A stretch of 64,000 nt of DNA from an uncultured Lachnospiraceae bacterium (GCA_949502235.1 CATBDC010000004.1:84169-148168), one strand, 5' to 3'. Shown: positions 50,743-59,544, numbered from the stretch's first letter. The notes: generated by a model from the sequence alone, not told the origin. Made by a program: numbers and translations.

Positions 50743-50901
50743 ATGAAAAAATATGTTTGCGAACCATGTGGATATGTATATGACCCGGAAGCAGGCGATC
50801 CGGATAACGGAATTGCACCGGGAACTGCATTTGAGGATATCCCGGACGACTGGGTTTGCCCTGTCTGCGGTATGGATAAGAGTGCATTTGCAGAAGAATA
50901 A
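50743..50901 (+). CDS. Rubredoxin, 52 aa
   Basis: A complete small iron protein: [15 protein letters not shown] (first CxxCG) and [11 protein letters not shown] (second CxxCG), the four cysteines that hold one iron. It carries electrons to oxygen- and peroxide-reducing enzymes such as flavodiiron proteins or rubrerythrin. ATG at 50743 after TGGAGG. Monocistronic with a perfect terminator. Its length is standard for the family. Confidence 0.97.
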   Translation: MKKYVCEPCGYVYDPEAGDPDNGIAPGTAFEDIPDDWVCPVCGMDKSAFAEE

Positions 50902-50917
50902 TTATTTTGATTCTAGC

Positions 50918-50950
50918 AAAGAAGAACAGGCAAATGCCTGTTCTTCTTTT
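50918..50950. terminator. Bidirectional terminator, rubredoxin / HAD genes
   Basis: AAGAAGAACAGGCA and TGCCTGTTCTTCTT pair perfectly around AA, followed by TTATAA. Its last bases reach the stop of the convergent HAD gene at 50949, so it serves both. Confidence 0.88.
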
Positions 50951-51614
50951 ATAAATTCCGCGGAATTCCTTCCTTAAGAAGCGGGAGCACTTCATGAAGG
51001 GTCGCGCATCTTTCATATGCAAGGGAAAGCACATCCTCCGGCGGTTCTAAAAGATCCGGAACTACAATAACCTTCAGCCCTGCCGCATATGCCGAGCGCA
51101 CTCCTGCAGGGGAATCCTCCAGTGCAAGACAAGCCTCCGGCGGCATCCCGATGCACCTGCAGGCTTTTTTATATATCTCCGGATCGGGCTTTGAATGTTG
51201 AACCATGTCCCCGAAAACACCGCCGTCAAGATAATCAAAAATCCCCGCCTCTCTTAGGGCTCTTATACTATATTCCCTGCTTGAAGAAGTTGCGACAGCG
51301 ATTTTATAGCCCTTAGCCTTGGCATATGTAAGAAGCTCCCTGACCCCTTCTTTTAGGGGCATGCCTTCATTATCTACAATCTTATGGAAATGCCTTCCTG
51401 CTCTTTTTTGGAAATCTCCTATGGGAAACTCCTCTCCCAGCGTTTCCCTGAAATACGCATCTCTCCATTCCCTGTTCTTTCCCAATGTCTGATAAATATG
51501 CTCACCCATGTGGGCGATGCCCATTTCGCCTCCTGCTTCTTCCCAGGAGCGCTTAACAATCCTCTCTGAATCCAGAAGCAAACCATCCATATCAAATATA
51601 ATTGCCTGTATCAA
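50949..51614 (-). CDS. HAD-family phosphatase/phosphomutase, 221 aa
   Basis: HAD superfamily subfamily IA: motif I FDMDGLLLDSE (nucleophile Asp and acid/base Asp), motif II VATSSS, the lysine in SKPDPEIY, and motif IV ALEDSPAG. The helical cap (15-85) resembles beta-phosphoglucomutase and sugar phosphatases. The start codon is a TTG at 51614; its TTGA overlaps the stop of the small upstream gene, so translation is coupled. Substrate unknown. Confidence 0.88.
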   Translation of the reverse strand: MIQAIIFDMDGLLLDSERIVKRSWEEAGGEMGIAHMGEHIYQTLGKNREWRDAYFRETLGEEFPIGDFQKRAGRHFHKIVDNEGMPLKEGVRELLTYAKAKGYKIAVATSSSREYSIRALREAGIFDYLDGGVFGDMVQHSKPDPEIYKKACRCIGMPPEACLALEDSPAGVRSAYAAGLKVIVVPDLLEPPEDVLSLAYERCATLHEVLPLLKEGIPRNL

Positions 51615-51772
51615 AACTCAATCCCTCTTCCAAGAGCATCCTTAAGATAAGTAGATACTTCCTCCAGCTTACGGACAGCCTCCATCTTCTCTTCCCATTC
51701 TTCACCTGACATCTCTTTATTAATCAGGCACTTCTGAATATGCTTAACCTCTTTAATCAGTTCTTCTGTCAT
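51611..51772 (-). CDS. Small coiled-coil protein, 53 aa
   Basis: A short, highly charged helical peptide (EEWEEKMEAVRKLEEVSTYL) without signal or membrane segment. The ATG at 51772 is preceded by AAGGGGG and lies just before the HAD gene, whose TTG start overlaps this stop codon. A longer frame to 51829 is unlikely. Function unknown. Confidence 0.55.
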   Translation of the reverse strand: MTEELIKEVKHIQKCLINKEMSGEEWEEKMEAVRKLEEVSTYLKDALGRGIEF

Positions 51773-52091
51773 GGCAATACCCCCTTTGATGAATCCAGTT
51801 AATCTGTTGTTAAGTCTAGTATAACACATTTAAAAGAATTAGGGAACCTTATTCGAAAGCTAAAACATTTATATATTGCACTCGCTGTCTGCCTATGTTA
51901 AAATTTGTTCAAAGCATATAGTTTTTCTAAAATATCATTTTTCAAAAGGTATCCTATCATCTGAAAATCTATGCTTCATTTTCAATATTTTATAAAAAAT
52001 ATACTGTACAGTGACAATAATATATTTAACCGGTTAGCCGGGGGACGTGCTCTCACCTGTTCCGAGTATCCTGCGGAAGGTGGTGATCATT

Positions 52092-52175
52092 ATGACTACA
52101 TATGAAGAATTTATGGTTATTTTGACCGTTGCGTTACTTATTGTAGCAATTCTAAATCTGAAAAATAAGAAATAG
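52092..52175 (+). CDS. Holin-like type I toxin peptide, second locus, 27 aa
   Basis: MTTYEEFMVILTVALLIVAIL then NLKNKK: a short polar head, one hydrophobic helix and a basic tail, as in the Hol_Tox peptides and in the peptide at 2253. AAGGTGGTGATC, an almost perfect complement of the 16S rRNA 3' end, precedes the ATG. The stop codon lies inside the hairpin arm AGAAATAGCCGT (52168-52179), paired with ACGGCTACTTCT (52203-52214). A counter-transcribed RNA antitoxin is expected from the right but is inferred. Confidence 0.7.
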   Translation: MTTYEEFMVILTVALLIVAILNLKNKK

Positions 52176-52214
52176 CCGTCCTGCTCTCGCGAAAGTTTGG
52201 GAACGGCTACTTCT
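52168..52214. terminator. Hairpin at the end of the second toxin gene
   Basis: AGAAATAGCCGT and ACGGCTACTTCT pair over 12 bp with one G-T type mismatch. It spans the toxin stop codon as in the first locus but has weaker T-runs. Probable shared end of sense and antisense RNAs. Confidence 0.6.
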
Positions 52215-52318
52215 AGTAGTTAATATTAAACTGCACCGGGACAGGTGAGTACCAGTCACCTTCCGGCTATCCTGTTAAGTGTATTATAGTCATTCTCATT
52301 TGAAATGTCAAATATTTT

Positions 52319-55144
52319 TTAGGATTTGTTTCCCCAAAGCCACAGTATCCCTGCGAAAGGGTTTTTCACTGCCTCCAAAAAGATTTTCTTGTTCCACTCT
52401 CTCCATTCATGATAGTCTGTTATATCTGAGAGCGGGAGCATCCGGGGCTTTTCTCCAAAGTCCCACTCGGACAAAAGCTTTGCCTCCTCATTTACGAAAA
52501 CTCTTTCTTTTCCCCCGTACTGATGATAAAGCTTCTGTCTTTCCTCCTCAAGCTGATCGAGGAAATGGAAGAAATATTTCTTGGATTCAATAATAATATC
52601 GTGTGTTGACATCTGTCCGCTTAAATAATCCAGCTTCCTTTTTGCTGTTTCTAAGGAAGCATATTTCACATGCATATCTATATCATGAGCTTTCGCCCAT
52701 TTCTCTGCCTGATACCGCCCCTTCATATTCTGCTGGCACATAACATACTCGATCTCAAACCGGACATTTCTGTTCTCTTCACATATTTTTTCTATGCGCT
52801 TAAAGGTTTCCTCACAAAAATCATGGACGCGAAAAGCGATGCCATGCAGGTTATCCTGCCTGCTAAGATGGCTCACAATTTTTTCTGCCTCCTCGTCAGG
52901 AGCTTCCAGCACAAACCTGGGATTTCCTTCTAAAAGCCCTTTTTCCTTCAGCTCCCCTGTAATACGCAGATATGCTTCTGCCTGGCGGGCCATAATTCTT
53001 ATATCATAGGGCTTCATGGAGCCTTCCGGATAAATATCCTCATAAAACCGGGGATTCTCCCATTTTGTTACGCTGCATGGAATTCCTCTGGTTGTAAAGG
53101 ACGGAAGCTCTCTTCCAATCCACCTGTCATCATAAGCTATATTGTTTGCGCATGCCTGCAGGACAAACGGGCTTTTCTCTTTTTCCGGATACCACCACCC
53201 ATGGGAAAGCGCCACGACTCCTGCTGCCATATCCTCCTCAATATGAGCCTTCTGGCATACACAGCCTGCCTGTGTCCGCACAAGAATATAATCTCCTTCA
53301 GAAATCCTTTGTTCTCTGGCAATATCACCGCTTACAATCGCAATCGCCTCCGGCTCCTTCTTTCTCTGTTCCTCGATCTGCCGCCCTGCCGTATGATAAA
53401 AATATTCTGATTTATAGTTTGTTGCCAGATAGGGATATCCCTTTTGTTCTTCATTAAACCGGTGAAATACCGGAACCGGAGGATTTCCTTTAGCCGCCAT
53501 ATTCTCAGAATACAGCTGAATCTTCCCCGAAGCTGTAGGAAAGCCATTCTGACGGTATTTTCCATATTCTGTTCCGAGCCTTTCACCCTCCATGACAAGC
53601 TTTCCTGCCTCCCTCACCTGCGCAAGTGAAAGTTCATATGGCTTCAGCCATTCGTTCCAGTAATCCTCCATAGAATCCCAAAAGCTTTCCTGATATCCCA
53701 TAGCCTTTCCGATTTCATTGATAATTTCCAGATCACTTTTTGCAGAAGCGTCCCAGGCCACCTTCGGACTGTAGTAAAGAGTATCGCTGCCGTCTGCGGT
53801 TATACTCTCATATTCCAGGTAAACTGCAGGGGGGAGAATCAGATCTGCCAGCATAGCCGTGGGAGTCATAAAAAAGTCACTTACCACCATGAATTCCGTA
53901 TTACAAAAAGCCTTTACAAGCTCTTCCCTGTTCTCCCATATCATGGCCGGATTCCCGCCCTGTACATACACTGCCTTTATCGGATAGGGTTTCCCGCTGT
54001 TAAGGGTATCCGAAAGTGCCTTTCCCCAGGATTCATTAAAATTATCTAGCCAGCCCTCCTGAAAGCCTATGATCTGCCTGCGCTTATCAGGATCACGGAA
54101 CGGGCATATTTCCGGCTTTGCGATCCTTTTACGCTGCTTAAGCTGCCTTTCAGGCATGGGACCCCGTGAAGTAAGTGCGCCGTCCTTATCCACATTTCCA
54201 GTAATCGCCGTAAATATATTGATTGCGCGGCACTTTTGAAAGCTGTCCTCATTATGATCCATTGCATTGCCTACTTCAATAATTCCGGGGCCGGACAGTG
54301 CAAAAAGCTCTGCGGTTCTTCTTATATCCCCCTCTGAAAGGCCGCAGATTTCTGCAGTCCGCTTAAGTGTATATTCTGCCGCACTTTCACGGACTTCCTC
54401 AAATCCAAAGGTACATTTCCTGATAAAAGCCTCGTCATACCACTTTTCTTCTATCACCGTATGAATCATCCCCAGGGCAAGAGCCATATCTGTCCCCGGC
54501 CTTATAGGAAGCCATATATCTGCCCGTCTGGCATGGTAAGTCCTGCATGGATCAATAACAACAAGCTTTGCACCGCGGCTTACTGCCTCCTGGATCTTAG
54601 CTGCCCTTCTTTTATCTGTACAATAAGGATTGCTCCCCCACAATATAATGGATTTGGTCTTTTCCGTAATCCTTTGATCCGGCATAAAGCCAAAGGTTTC
54701 CTTGGCCGCACTCATGGACGGCATATGGCACATGTTGGCTGCGCCCATGCTGTTAACCGTGCCGATTGTGTTCATAAGACGCTCATAAATGGCATTAAAG
54801 TAAGGCTTATTAAATCCTCTGATTCCTAAAAATGAATTGGGTCCATACTCCCTTACAATCTTAGCGAACCTCTCCCCGGTTTCTGCAAATGCTTCCTCCC
54901 AGCTAATTTCCTCCCACCGGTTCTCTCCCTTCTTCCCCAGCCTTTTTAGCGGCATACGGATACGCTCCGGATGGTTCATAAGCTCCAGCACATTTTTTCC
55001 GGTTTCACACCAGATTGTCTTATAGGCAGGATCCGGGTGAATCCGTACCACCCTTCCGGTTTCATCTGTATCTGCCAGCATGTGGCACTGTTTTCCGCAA
55101 AACTTACATATCGTGCAAATATTTTTCTGCCCCATATTTTTCAT
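52319..55144 (-). CDS. Molybdopterin oxidoreductase with novel C-terminal extension, 941 aa
   Basis: DMSO-reductase superfamily. The N-terminal [4Fe-4S] site is C13-x2-C16-x3-C20-x25-C46 (ICKFCGKQC, IWCETG). C139 in ANMCHMPSM is a candidate molybdenum ligand. Cofactor-binding stretches include ILWGSNPYCTDKRRA, VVIDPCRTYHARRADIWLPI, YVQGGNPAMIW and the C-terminal cap LATNYKSEYFYHTAGRQIEE. There is no Tat signal and no partner subunit gene, so it is probably cytosolic. From about residue 720 to the end lies a domain of about 220 residues unusual for the family, with HGIAFRVHDFCEETFKRIEK and EIEYVMCQQNMKGRYQAEKW. It is 7 nt after a sugar-type permease gene and ends the operon. Substrate unknown. 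Confidence 0.82.
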   Translation of the reverse strand: MKNMGQKNICTICKFCGKQCHMLADTDETGRVVRIHPDPAYKTIWCETGKNVLELMNHPERIRMPLKRLGKKGENRWEEISWEEAFAETGERFAKIVREYGPNSFLGIRGFNKPYFNAIYERLMNTIGTVNSMGAANMCHMPSMSAAKETFGFMPDQRITEKTKSIILWGSNPYCTDKRRAAKIQEAVSRGAKLVVIDPCRTYHARRADIWLPIRPGTDMALALGMIHTVIEEKWYDEAFIRKCTFGFEEVRESAAEYTLKRTAEICGLSEGDIRRTAELFALSGPGIIEVGNAMDHNEDSFQKCRAINIFTAITGNVDKDGALTSRGPMPERQLKQRKRIAKPEICPFRDPDKRRQIIGFQEGWLDNFNESWGKALSDTLNSGKPYPIKAVYVQGGNPAMIWENREELVKAFCNTEFMVVSDFFMTPTAMLADLILPPAVYLEYESITADGSDTLYYSPKVAWDASAKSDLEIINEIGKAMGYQESFWDSMEDYWNEWLKPYELSLAQVREAGKLVMEGERLGTEYGKYRQNGFPTASGKIQLYSENMAAKGNPPVPVFHRFNEEQKGYPYLATNYKSEYFYHTAGRQIEEQRKKEPEAIAIVSGDIAREQRISEGDYILVRTQAGCVCQKAHIEEDMAAGVVALSHGWWYPEKEKSPFVLQACANNIAYDDRWIGRELPSFTTRGIPCSVTKWENPRFYEDIYPEGSMKPYDIRIMARQAEAYLRITGELKEKGLLEGNPRFVLEAPDEEAEKIVSHLSRQDNLHGIAFRVHDFCEETFKRIEKICEENRNVRFEIEYVMCQQNMKGRYQAEKWAKAHDIDMHVKYASLETAKRKLDYLSGQMSTHDIIIESKKYFFHFLDQLEEERQKLYHQYGGKERVFVNEEAKLLSEWDFGEKPRMLPLSDITDYHEWREWNKKIFLEAVKNPFAGILWLWGNKS

Positions 55145-55151
55145 CCTCTCT

Positions 55152-55961
55152 TTAGTTTTTTAACCCGTTTCCTGTTATCCCCGCCAAAAAGTACCTGTGC
55201 AGGAACGCATATACCAGAAATGGCGGCAGGAAATTCATCATTGCTCCTGCCATTGTCATTCCATAATTCACATCGTTAATGCCCTGTATCGATGAAAGCC
55301 CTACGGGAAGGGTCTTTGTCGCATCTGTATTTGATACAATCAGGGGCCACAAAAGGCTGTTCCAGCTCCTTGTAAAATATAAAATAGCAACAGTTATAAG
55401 TACCGGACGTATAACCGGAATCACGATTCTTGTAAAAATCTTTCTGTCACAGCATCCATCAAGCCTGGCGCACTCAAACATTTCCTTTGGTATTCCTATC
55501 ACAGCCTGCCTGATAAGCACAACCCCAAGCATAGACGGAATCGGAAGAATCAAGGGCCAGAAGGTATCCATAAGTCCCAGACGTCCTGTCATAAGCCAGA
55601 GCGGTACGACCGTGGCTGGAAAAGGAATACAAAGTGTCGCGAAAAACAGAAAAAACAGCCTGTCATTTCCGGGAAATCTTTTCTTTGCAAACGCAAATGC
55701 CGCCAGACTGCAGATACATAAGGTCCAGATAACACCTGTAATGGAAATAAACAGACTGTTATAAAGCCATGCTGTAAAGCCGCTGACCTGAAAAATTTTC
55801 TTATAATTATCAAGCGTATAGGTAGAAACATCAAAGCTTATTAAATAAGGCGAGTATGTTTCCTGAAGAGAACATACAAGCATATAGGCAAAAGGAAGCA
55901 GCATAAATAAAGTCAGCAGTATGACCAGAATACCCATAAAACTATTTCCAATTTTTTTCAT
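55152..55961 (-). CDS. Sugar-type ABC transporter permease (MalG type), 269 aa
   Basis: Six membrane helices with the EAA-like loop FECARLDGCCDRKIFTRIVI (about 160-180), and the MalG-like C-terminus LAGITGNGLKN. Second channel protein of the importer. It is 10 nt after the first permease and 7 nt before the molybdoenzyme gene, so all are on one mRNA. Confidence 0.9.
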   Translation of the reverse strand: MKKIGNSFMGILVILLTLFMLLPFAYMLVCSLQETYSPYLISFDVSTYTLDNYKKIFQVSGFTAWLYNSLFISITGVIWTLCICSLAAFAFAKKRFPGNDRLFFLFFATLCIPFPATVVPLWLMTGRLGLMDTFWPLILPIPSMLGVVLIRQAVIGIPKEMFECARLDGCCDRKIFTRIVIPVIRPVLITVAILYFTRSWNSLLWPLIVSNTDATKTLPVGLSSIQGINDVNYGMTMAGAMMNFLPPFLVYAFLHRYFLAGITGNGLKN

Positions 55962-55971
55962 TTTGTCCCCC

Positions 55972-56850
55972 TTAATATAGATTTGATGTTTTCTCTCTCA
56001 AAAGCCTTCTCTGCATAAATGTCAGAAATGCCACAAGTATAATCAGAAGATTACCGATTGCCATGCCATAGCCTATTTTAGAATATTTAAAGCTGTACAA
56101 ATATAAGGACAGCATAACCGTTGCCGTTGTTCCCTGCCCCGGTCCCCCTCCTGTCATAATATAAATCATATCAAAGGACTGGAAGGTTCCGATAACCCCT
56201 AAGAAAACAATCATAATTGTTGCCGGCTTAATAAGAGGCGCTGTAATATAACGCATCAGCTGAAAACCAGACGCCCCGTCAAGCCTCGCCGCCTCGTAAT
56301 AGCTTTCGGGAATGTCCACCAGATACGCCAGGTAAAGCACCATATAGTATCCTGTCCCCATCAGCACCTCCATAATAATCAGCGCCGGAAATACCATTGT
56401 CTTCGAGCCTAAAATCATGCTGGAATTTATCCCAAAGAACGAAAGCAGATACGCAAGGGGTGACTGATCATTATTCAGTAAAATTCTCCACACAATGCTG
56501 ACAATACTTGCAGAGGCAAGACTGGGAATAAACATTCCGTTCCTCACAAATTTCCCCAGCCAGGTTATCTTCCTTTTCTCCACCCATACTGCTGTCAGAA
56601 ATCCAAGCAATGTTTCAAGAGGCACTACGGTTATGACAAAAATCAGTGTATTGCGGATACTCTTTAAAAAAATCTTGTCCTGCAAAAGGGCCTTATAATT
56701 CGCAAATCCCGCAAATACCGGCGTGCTTAAGGCATTGTACTCCGTCAGGCTGAACCAGCCGGACATAAGAATGGGGATATACCAGAAAAAAAGCATAACC
56801 ATAAAAAAGGGAAGAATATATAAATATCCGCTGTAGTCTCTTTTTTTCAT
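55972..56850 (-). CDS. Sugar-type ABC transporter permease (MalF type), 292 aa
   Basis: Six membrane helices and EAA loop YEAARLDGASGFQLMRYITA (about 190-210). First channel protein. It follows the radical SAM gene by 16 nt. No ATPase gene is present, as in the other ABC operon of this window, so a shared ATPase is likely. Confidence 0.9.
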   Translation of the reverse strand: MKKRDYSGYLYILPFFMVMLFFWYIPILMSGWFSLTEYNALSTPVFAGFANYKALLQDKIFLKSIRNTLIFVITVVPLETLLGFLTAVWVEKRKITWLGKFVRNGMFIPSLASASIVSIVWRILLNNDQSPLAYLLSFFGINSSMILGSKTMVFPALIIMEVLMGTGYYMVLYLAYLVDIPESYYEAARLDGASGFQLMRYITAPLIKPATIMIVFLGVIGTFQSFDMIYIMTGGGPGQGTTATVMLSLYLYSFKYSKIGYGMAIGNLLIILVAFLTFMQRRLLREKTSNLY

Positions 56851-56866
56851 ACCAGTCTCCCCTTCT

Positions 56867-57802
56867 CTATATCCCGAATAAATGATTCATAGGCAGCTTA
56901 TAGCTCATTGCCCAGTAATGCACCCTCTCAAATCTGGGATCTCTTTCACCCCTTAAGCTTTTATATAGTTCTTCTACCTCCCCGGCGCTGTGCATATCAA
57001 AAATACTTGCCACCGCATCCTCATCATTAGAGCCTCTTCCAGGAAGAATATTACAAAATTCACTAAGTGTAATTGAGGGCGGTTCCTCAAAAATCTTATC
57101 ATATTTTTCTTTATTCTCTAAAAGTCCGTCTACAAAGTAAAAGAATAAATCTCTGGATGCGCGCGTCATCATTTCCACAGGCATTGTTTCATTGATATAT
57201 TCGGAAAAGCCTCTTGTTCCGTTAAAGTATGCAAACATGGTATGGAGCCGGATTCCTACCTCATCCGCAAATTCCTTTGCCGCATATACCTCATCAGTAT
57301 TAAATTGATACAGATGATAATTAATGTAGGCATCACCCTGAAAGCCCTTTTTCCGAATTTCCCTCATGGTTATCCTGATATTATTCTTTACTGTTTCAAG
57401 GTCAAATCCATGAATTCTGTCATAGGACCTCTGGCTGAACCCCGGCATAGAAAATAAGATTCCCTCATAGTGCTCACAGGTATGTATTTTTGAAAAATCC
57501 GGAAGAACACTTGCATTTGTACTCATGTCAAGCCTTAAGCCCTTGCCGTACATGTAGTTAATAATTTCAGGCAGATGCGGATTCAATGTTGGCTCGTACC
57601 AGTTATAGATACGGAACAGACAGTCCGGCGTAATAATCTGATACCGGAGTAAATGGGACACTAACCGGTCAAATGCTTCCACATCCATGTCATATCTCGG
57701 AATTTTTTTACTGTGCCCGCATAAGTTGCTCTGCCCCGTTTTACAGTAAAAACAGCGGGCATTGCATTTATTTACGATATCCATATAAACTTCCGTGTAC
57801 AT
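56867..57802 (-). CDS. Radical SAM protein, 311 aa
   Basis: The radical SAM cluster motif is CNARCFYCKTG (CxxxCxxC, residues 13-20). The partial TIM barrel continues with RIYNWYEPTLNPHLPEII and LRLDMSTNASVLPDF, as in SPASM-type maturases, but the C-terminal cysteines of a full SPASM domain are lacking; only CNILPGRG near residue 245 remains. It sits between the binding-protein and permease genes of an ABC importer, an odd place for such an enzyme. It may modify the imported substrate, or act with the molybdoenzyme. Function not known. Confidence 0.85.
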   Translation of the reverse strand: MYTEVYMDIVNKCNARCFYCKTGQSNLCGHSKKIPRYDMDVEAFDRLVSHLLRYQIITPDCLFRIYNWYEPTLNPHLPEIINYMYGKGLRLDMSTNASVLPDFSKIHTCEHYEGILFSMPGFSQRSYDRIHGFDLETVKNNIRITMREIRKKGFQGDAYINYHLYQFNTDEVYAAKEFADEVGIRLHTMFAYFNGTRGFSEYINETMPVEMMTRASRDLFFYFVDGLLENKEKYDKIFEEPPSITLSEFCNILPGRGSNDEDAVASIFDMHSAGEVEELYKSLRGERDPRFERVHYWAMSYKLPMNHLFGI

Positions 57803-57864
57803 ATTTCCTCCAATCTGAAACGGGGCAGGACGTCCCCGCCCTGCCTCTTTATAGCTGCTCTTCT

Positions 57865-59172
57865 TTACTCTGCCGGCGCCGAATAGTCCATAGCGTTAGC
57901 ATATTCAGCTACATCCTTCATGGCATCCTCCGGCGTTACGGAGCCATTCATCATTTCCTGCAGCTCCTTCCAGAGGTAATCGTAAACCTCTGGTGCACGC
58001 CTTGCCGCCGTGATCGGGCGGATTGTCCCTTCTCCTACAGCTTTTGTATACGGCTCCTCAGCCTCTTCTACGCCGTACCATTTCTGATCCTTCATATTCG
58101 GATTAGATTTTGTAAGCTCGTGGTATTTTTCGCCGCCCTCTTTGCCGGTTACATATTTGATAAATTCAAACGCAAGCTCCTTATCCTCTGCCGCGGACAT
58201 CAGAACTAACTGGTCAACGCTGGCTCTTGCGCCCATACTGCCGTTATTTCCCTTAAGCTCATAGGTAAATCCGTAATCAATGTTATTTTCTTTCAGCTGC
58301 TCAAACATGCTGGAGCCAGCACTCACAAAGCCGATAGCGGCCTCTCCTGATAAGAAATATTTTTCAAAGGCCTCACTGTTTGTAAGCGACATGGTATCCT
58401 CCGGAAGAACATTCTCCGTATTTTTCAAATCATATAAAAACTGTGCTGTCTCTACGCCCTCCTTCTCATCAAGGATACATTTTCCTTCCTCGTCAAAAAT
58501 GTCTCCTCCTGCCTGATAAAGGAAGGAATACCAGTTCCAGTTCAGATCCTGATAAAATGTCTGGCCCCATCCCTGGGCAATCCCGCATTTTCCGGCATCC
58601 TTCGCCTTTTTGGCAATCCGCATCACATCTTCCCATGTTTCAGGAGCGCTTTCTTCAATAGATGCTAATATCTCCTTATTATAAAACATAGCAAGAACAG
58701 CCTCCGGGCCGCCCTGGGCAATTCCGTAATTTTTGCCGAAGATTTTGTACTGGTCTCCTAAAACCGTATAATTTTCATAATCCTCATCCGTAAGATATTC
58801 ACCTAGATCCTCCACTGCTCCTGCATCAATATAGGTGGGGAACATTTCCACATACATATACCCTACATCCGGCCCTGACTTTGTAGAGATGGCCGAGCTG
58901 TATTTTGATTCATAGTCCTTCCATGAAGTAAACTGGAACGTAACATCCACGCCGTGTTCCTTTTCAAAGGGAGCAGATATCTCATCCCATACTGCCTCAT
59001 CCTCACCATTAAGCTTGGCCGGAAGCCAGACCTCAAGGGTGCCCGTCCCGGCAGTCTCCTCCTTTTTCTCTTCTGTTCCTTTTTCTGCACCTTCCTGCTT
59101 GCTGCCGCAGCCTGCAAATAGACATGCTGTCATAGACACACACAGCAGAATACTCACAAGTTTTTTCTTCAT
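57865..59172 (-). CDS. Sugar-type ABC substrate-binding lipoprotein, 435 aa
   Basis: Lipoprotein signal peptide with lipobox LFAGCG (Cys22), a Glu/Lys-rich tether, and a family-1 binding fold beginning LEVWLPAKLNG. Aromatic-rich segments such as WGQTFYQDLNWNWYSFLYQ are typical of carbohydrate binding. AAAGGAG precedes the ATG. First gene of the operon; a hairpin (about 57818-57846, GGCAGG/CCTGCC) lies between it and the radical SAM gene and may protect or limit the mRNA. The ligand could be a modified sugar or another polar compound. Confidence 0.9.
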   Translation of the reverse strand: MKKKLVSILLCVSMTACLFAGCGSKQEGAEKGTEEKKEETAGTGTLEVWLPAKLNGEDEAVWDEISAPFEKEHGVDVTFQFTSWKDYESKYSSAISTKSGPDVGYMYVEMFPTYIDAGAVEDLGEYLTDEDYENYTVLGDQYKIFGKNYGIAQGGPEAVLAMFYNKEILASIEESAPETWEDVMRIAKKAKDAGKCGIAQGWGQTFYQDLNWNWYSFLYQAGGDIFDEEGKCILDEKEGVETAQFLYDLKNTENVLPEDTMSLTNSEAFEKYFLSGEAAIGFVSAGSSMFEQLKENNIDYGFTYELKGNNGSMGARASVDQLVLMSAAEDKELAFEFIKYVTGKEGGEKYHELTKSNPNMKDQKWYGVEEAEEPYTKAVGEGTIRPITAARRAPEVYDYLWKELQEMMNGSVTPEDAMKDVAEYANAMDYSAPAE

Positions 59173-59219
59173 AAAATTTCTCCTTTGCTATTTCGTCGTG
59201 ATTTTTTATATGCATAGAT

Positions 59220-59249
59220 ATTTTATCTTTTTCCCCTTCCCCTGGTCAA
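59220..59249 (-). promoter_or_regulatory. Promoter of the ABC/radical SAM/molybdoenzyme operon
   Basis: On the minus strand TTGACC (complement of 59244-59249), an 18-bp spacer and TAAAAT (complement of 59220-59225). It lies about 50 bp before the binding-protein start codon. The region 59173-59365 has no gene. Confidence 0.6.
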
Positions 59250-59365
59250 ATCGATAATTTACATATATATTCTATATTTGTTTTAATTGTCTATAAACGG
59301 AAGGTATAGAGGCCTGTGAACAGAATATTTTTTCATAAAATTTTGTTAAAGTTTCATTTTCTTAG

Positions 59366-59394
59366 TTGACAGAAACGGAAAATTAGACTATAAT
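59366..59394 (+). promoter_or_regulatory. Consensus promoter of tRNA-Arg
   Basis: Perfect TTGACA (59366-59371), a 17-bp spacer and perfect TATAAT (59389-59394). Transcription would start near 59401, 35 nt before the mature tRNA. Confidence 0.93.
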
Positions 59395-59435
59395 AATTTT
59401 TGCTGTGAAAGGCAAGGAAAGTATATACATGCTGT

Positions 59436-59509
59436 GTGGGCGTAGCTCAGCTGGATAGAGCGTCTGGCTACGGACCAGAAGGTCGGGGGTTCGAATCCTC
59501 TCGCCCACG
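59436..59509 (+). tRNA. tRNA-Arg (anticodon ACG)
   Basis: A 74-nt cloverleaf. Acceptor GTGGGCG pairs with CGCCCAC, D arm GCTC/GAGC, anticodon stem TCTGG/CCAGA with loop CTACGGA (anticodon ACG, reads CGN arginine codons after A34 to inosine editing), T loop TTCGAAT. The discriminator is G at 59509; CCA is not encoded. No copied 3' end was found nearby that would suggest phage integration here. Confidence 0.95.
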
Positions 59510-59511
59510 TT

Positions 59512-59544
59512 AAAAGCACTCCTTATGAGGGAGTGCTTTTTATT
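59512..59544 (+). terminator. Terminator of tRNA-Arg
   Basis: AAAAGCACTCC pairs with GGAGTGCTTTT around a short loop, followed by TATT. It starts 3 nt after the tRNA. Confidence 0.88.

Larger units (their letters stand above)
52032..52272. repeat. Inverted repeat bounding the second toxin locus
   Basis: The left arm (52032-52064) carries GGTTAGCCGG and TCACCTGTTCCG. The right arm (52236-52272), read on the minus strand, carries GGATAGCCGG and TCACCTGTCCCG. As at 2.2 kb, the expected 5' ends of sense and antisense RNAs would be nearly alike. A -10-like TATACT lies upstream near 52001. Confidence 0.6.

Noticed and set aside
59436..59509. Phage or ICE attachment site at tRNA-Arg
   Set aside because: No repeat of the tRNA 3' end and no integrase were seen. 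The nearby cassette uses the pdxK end instead.
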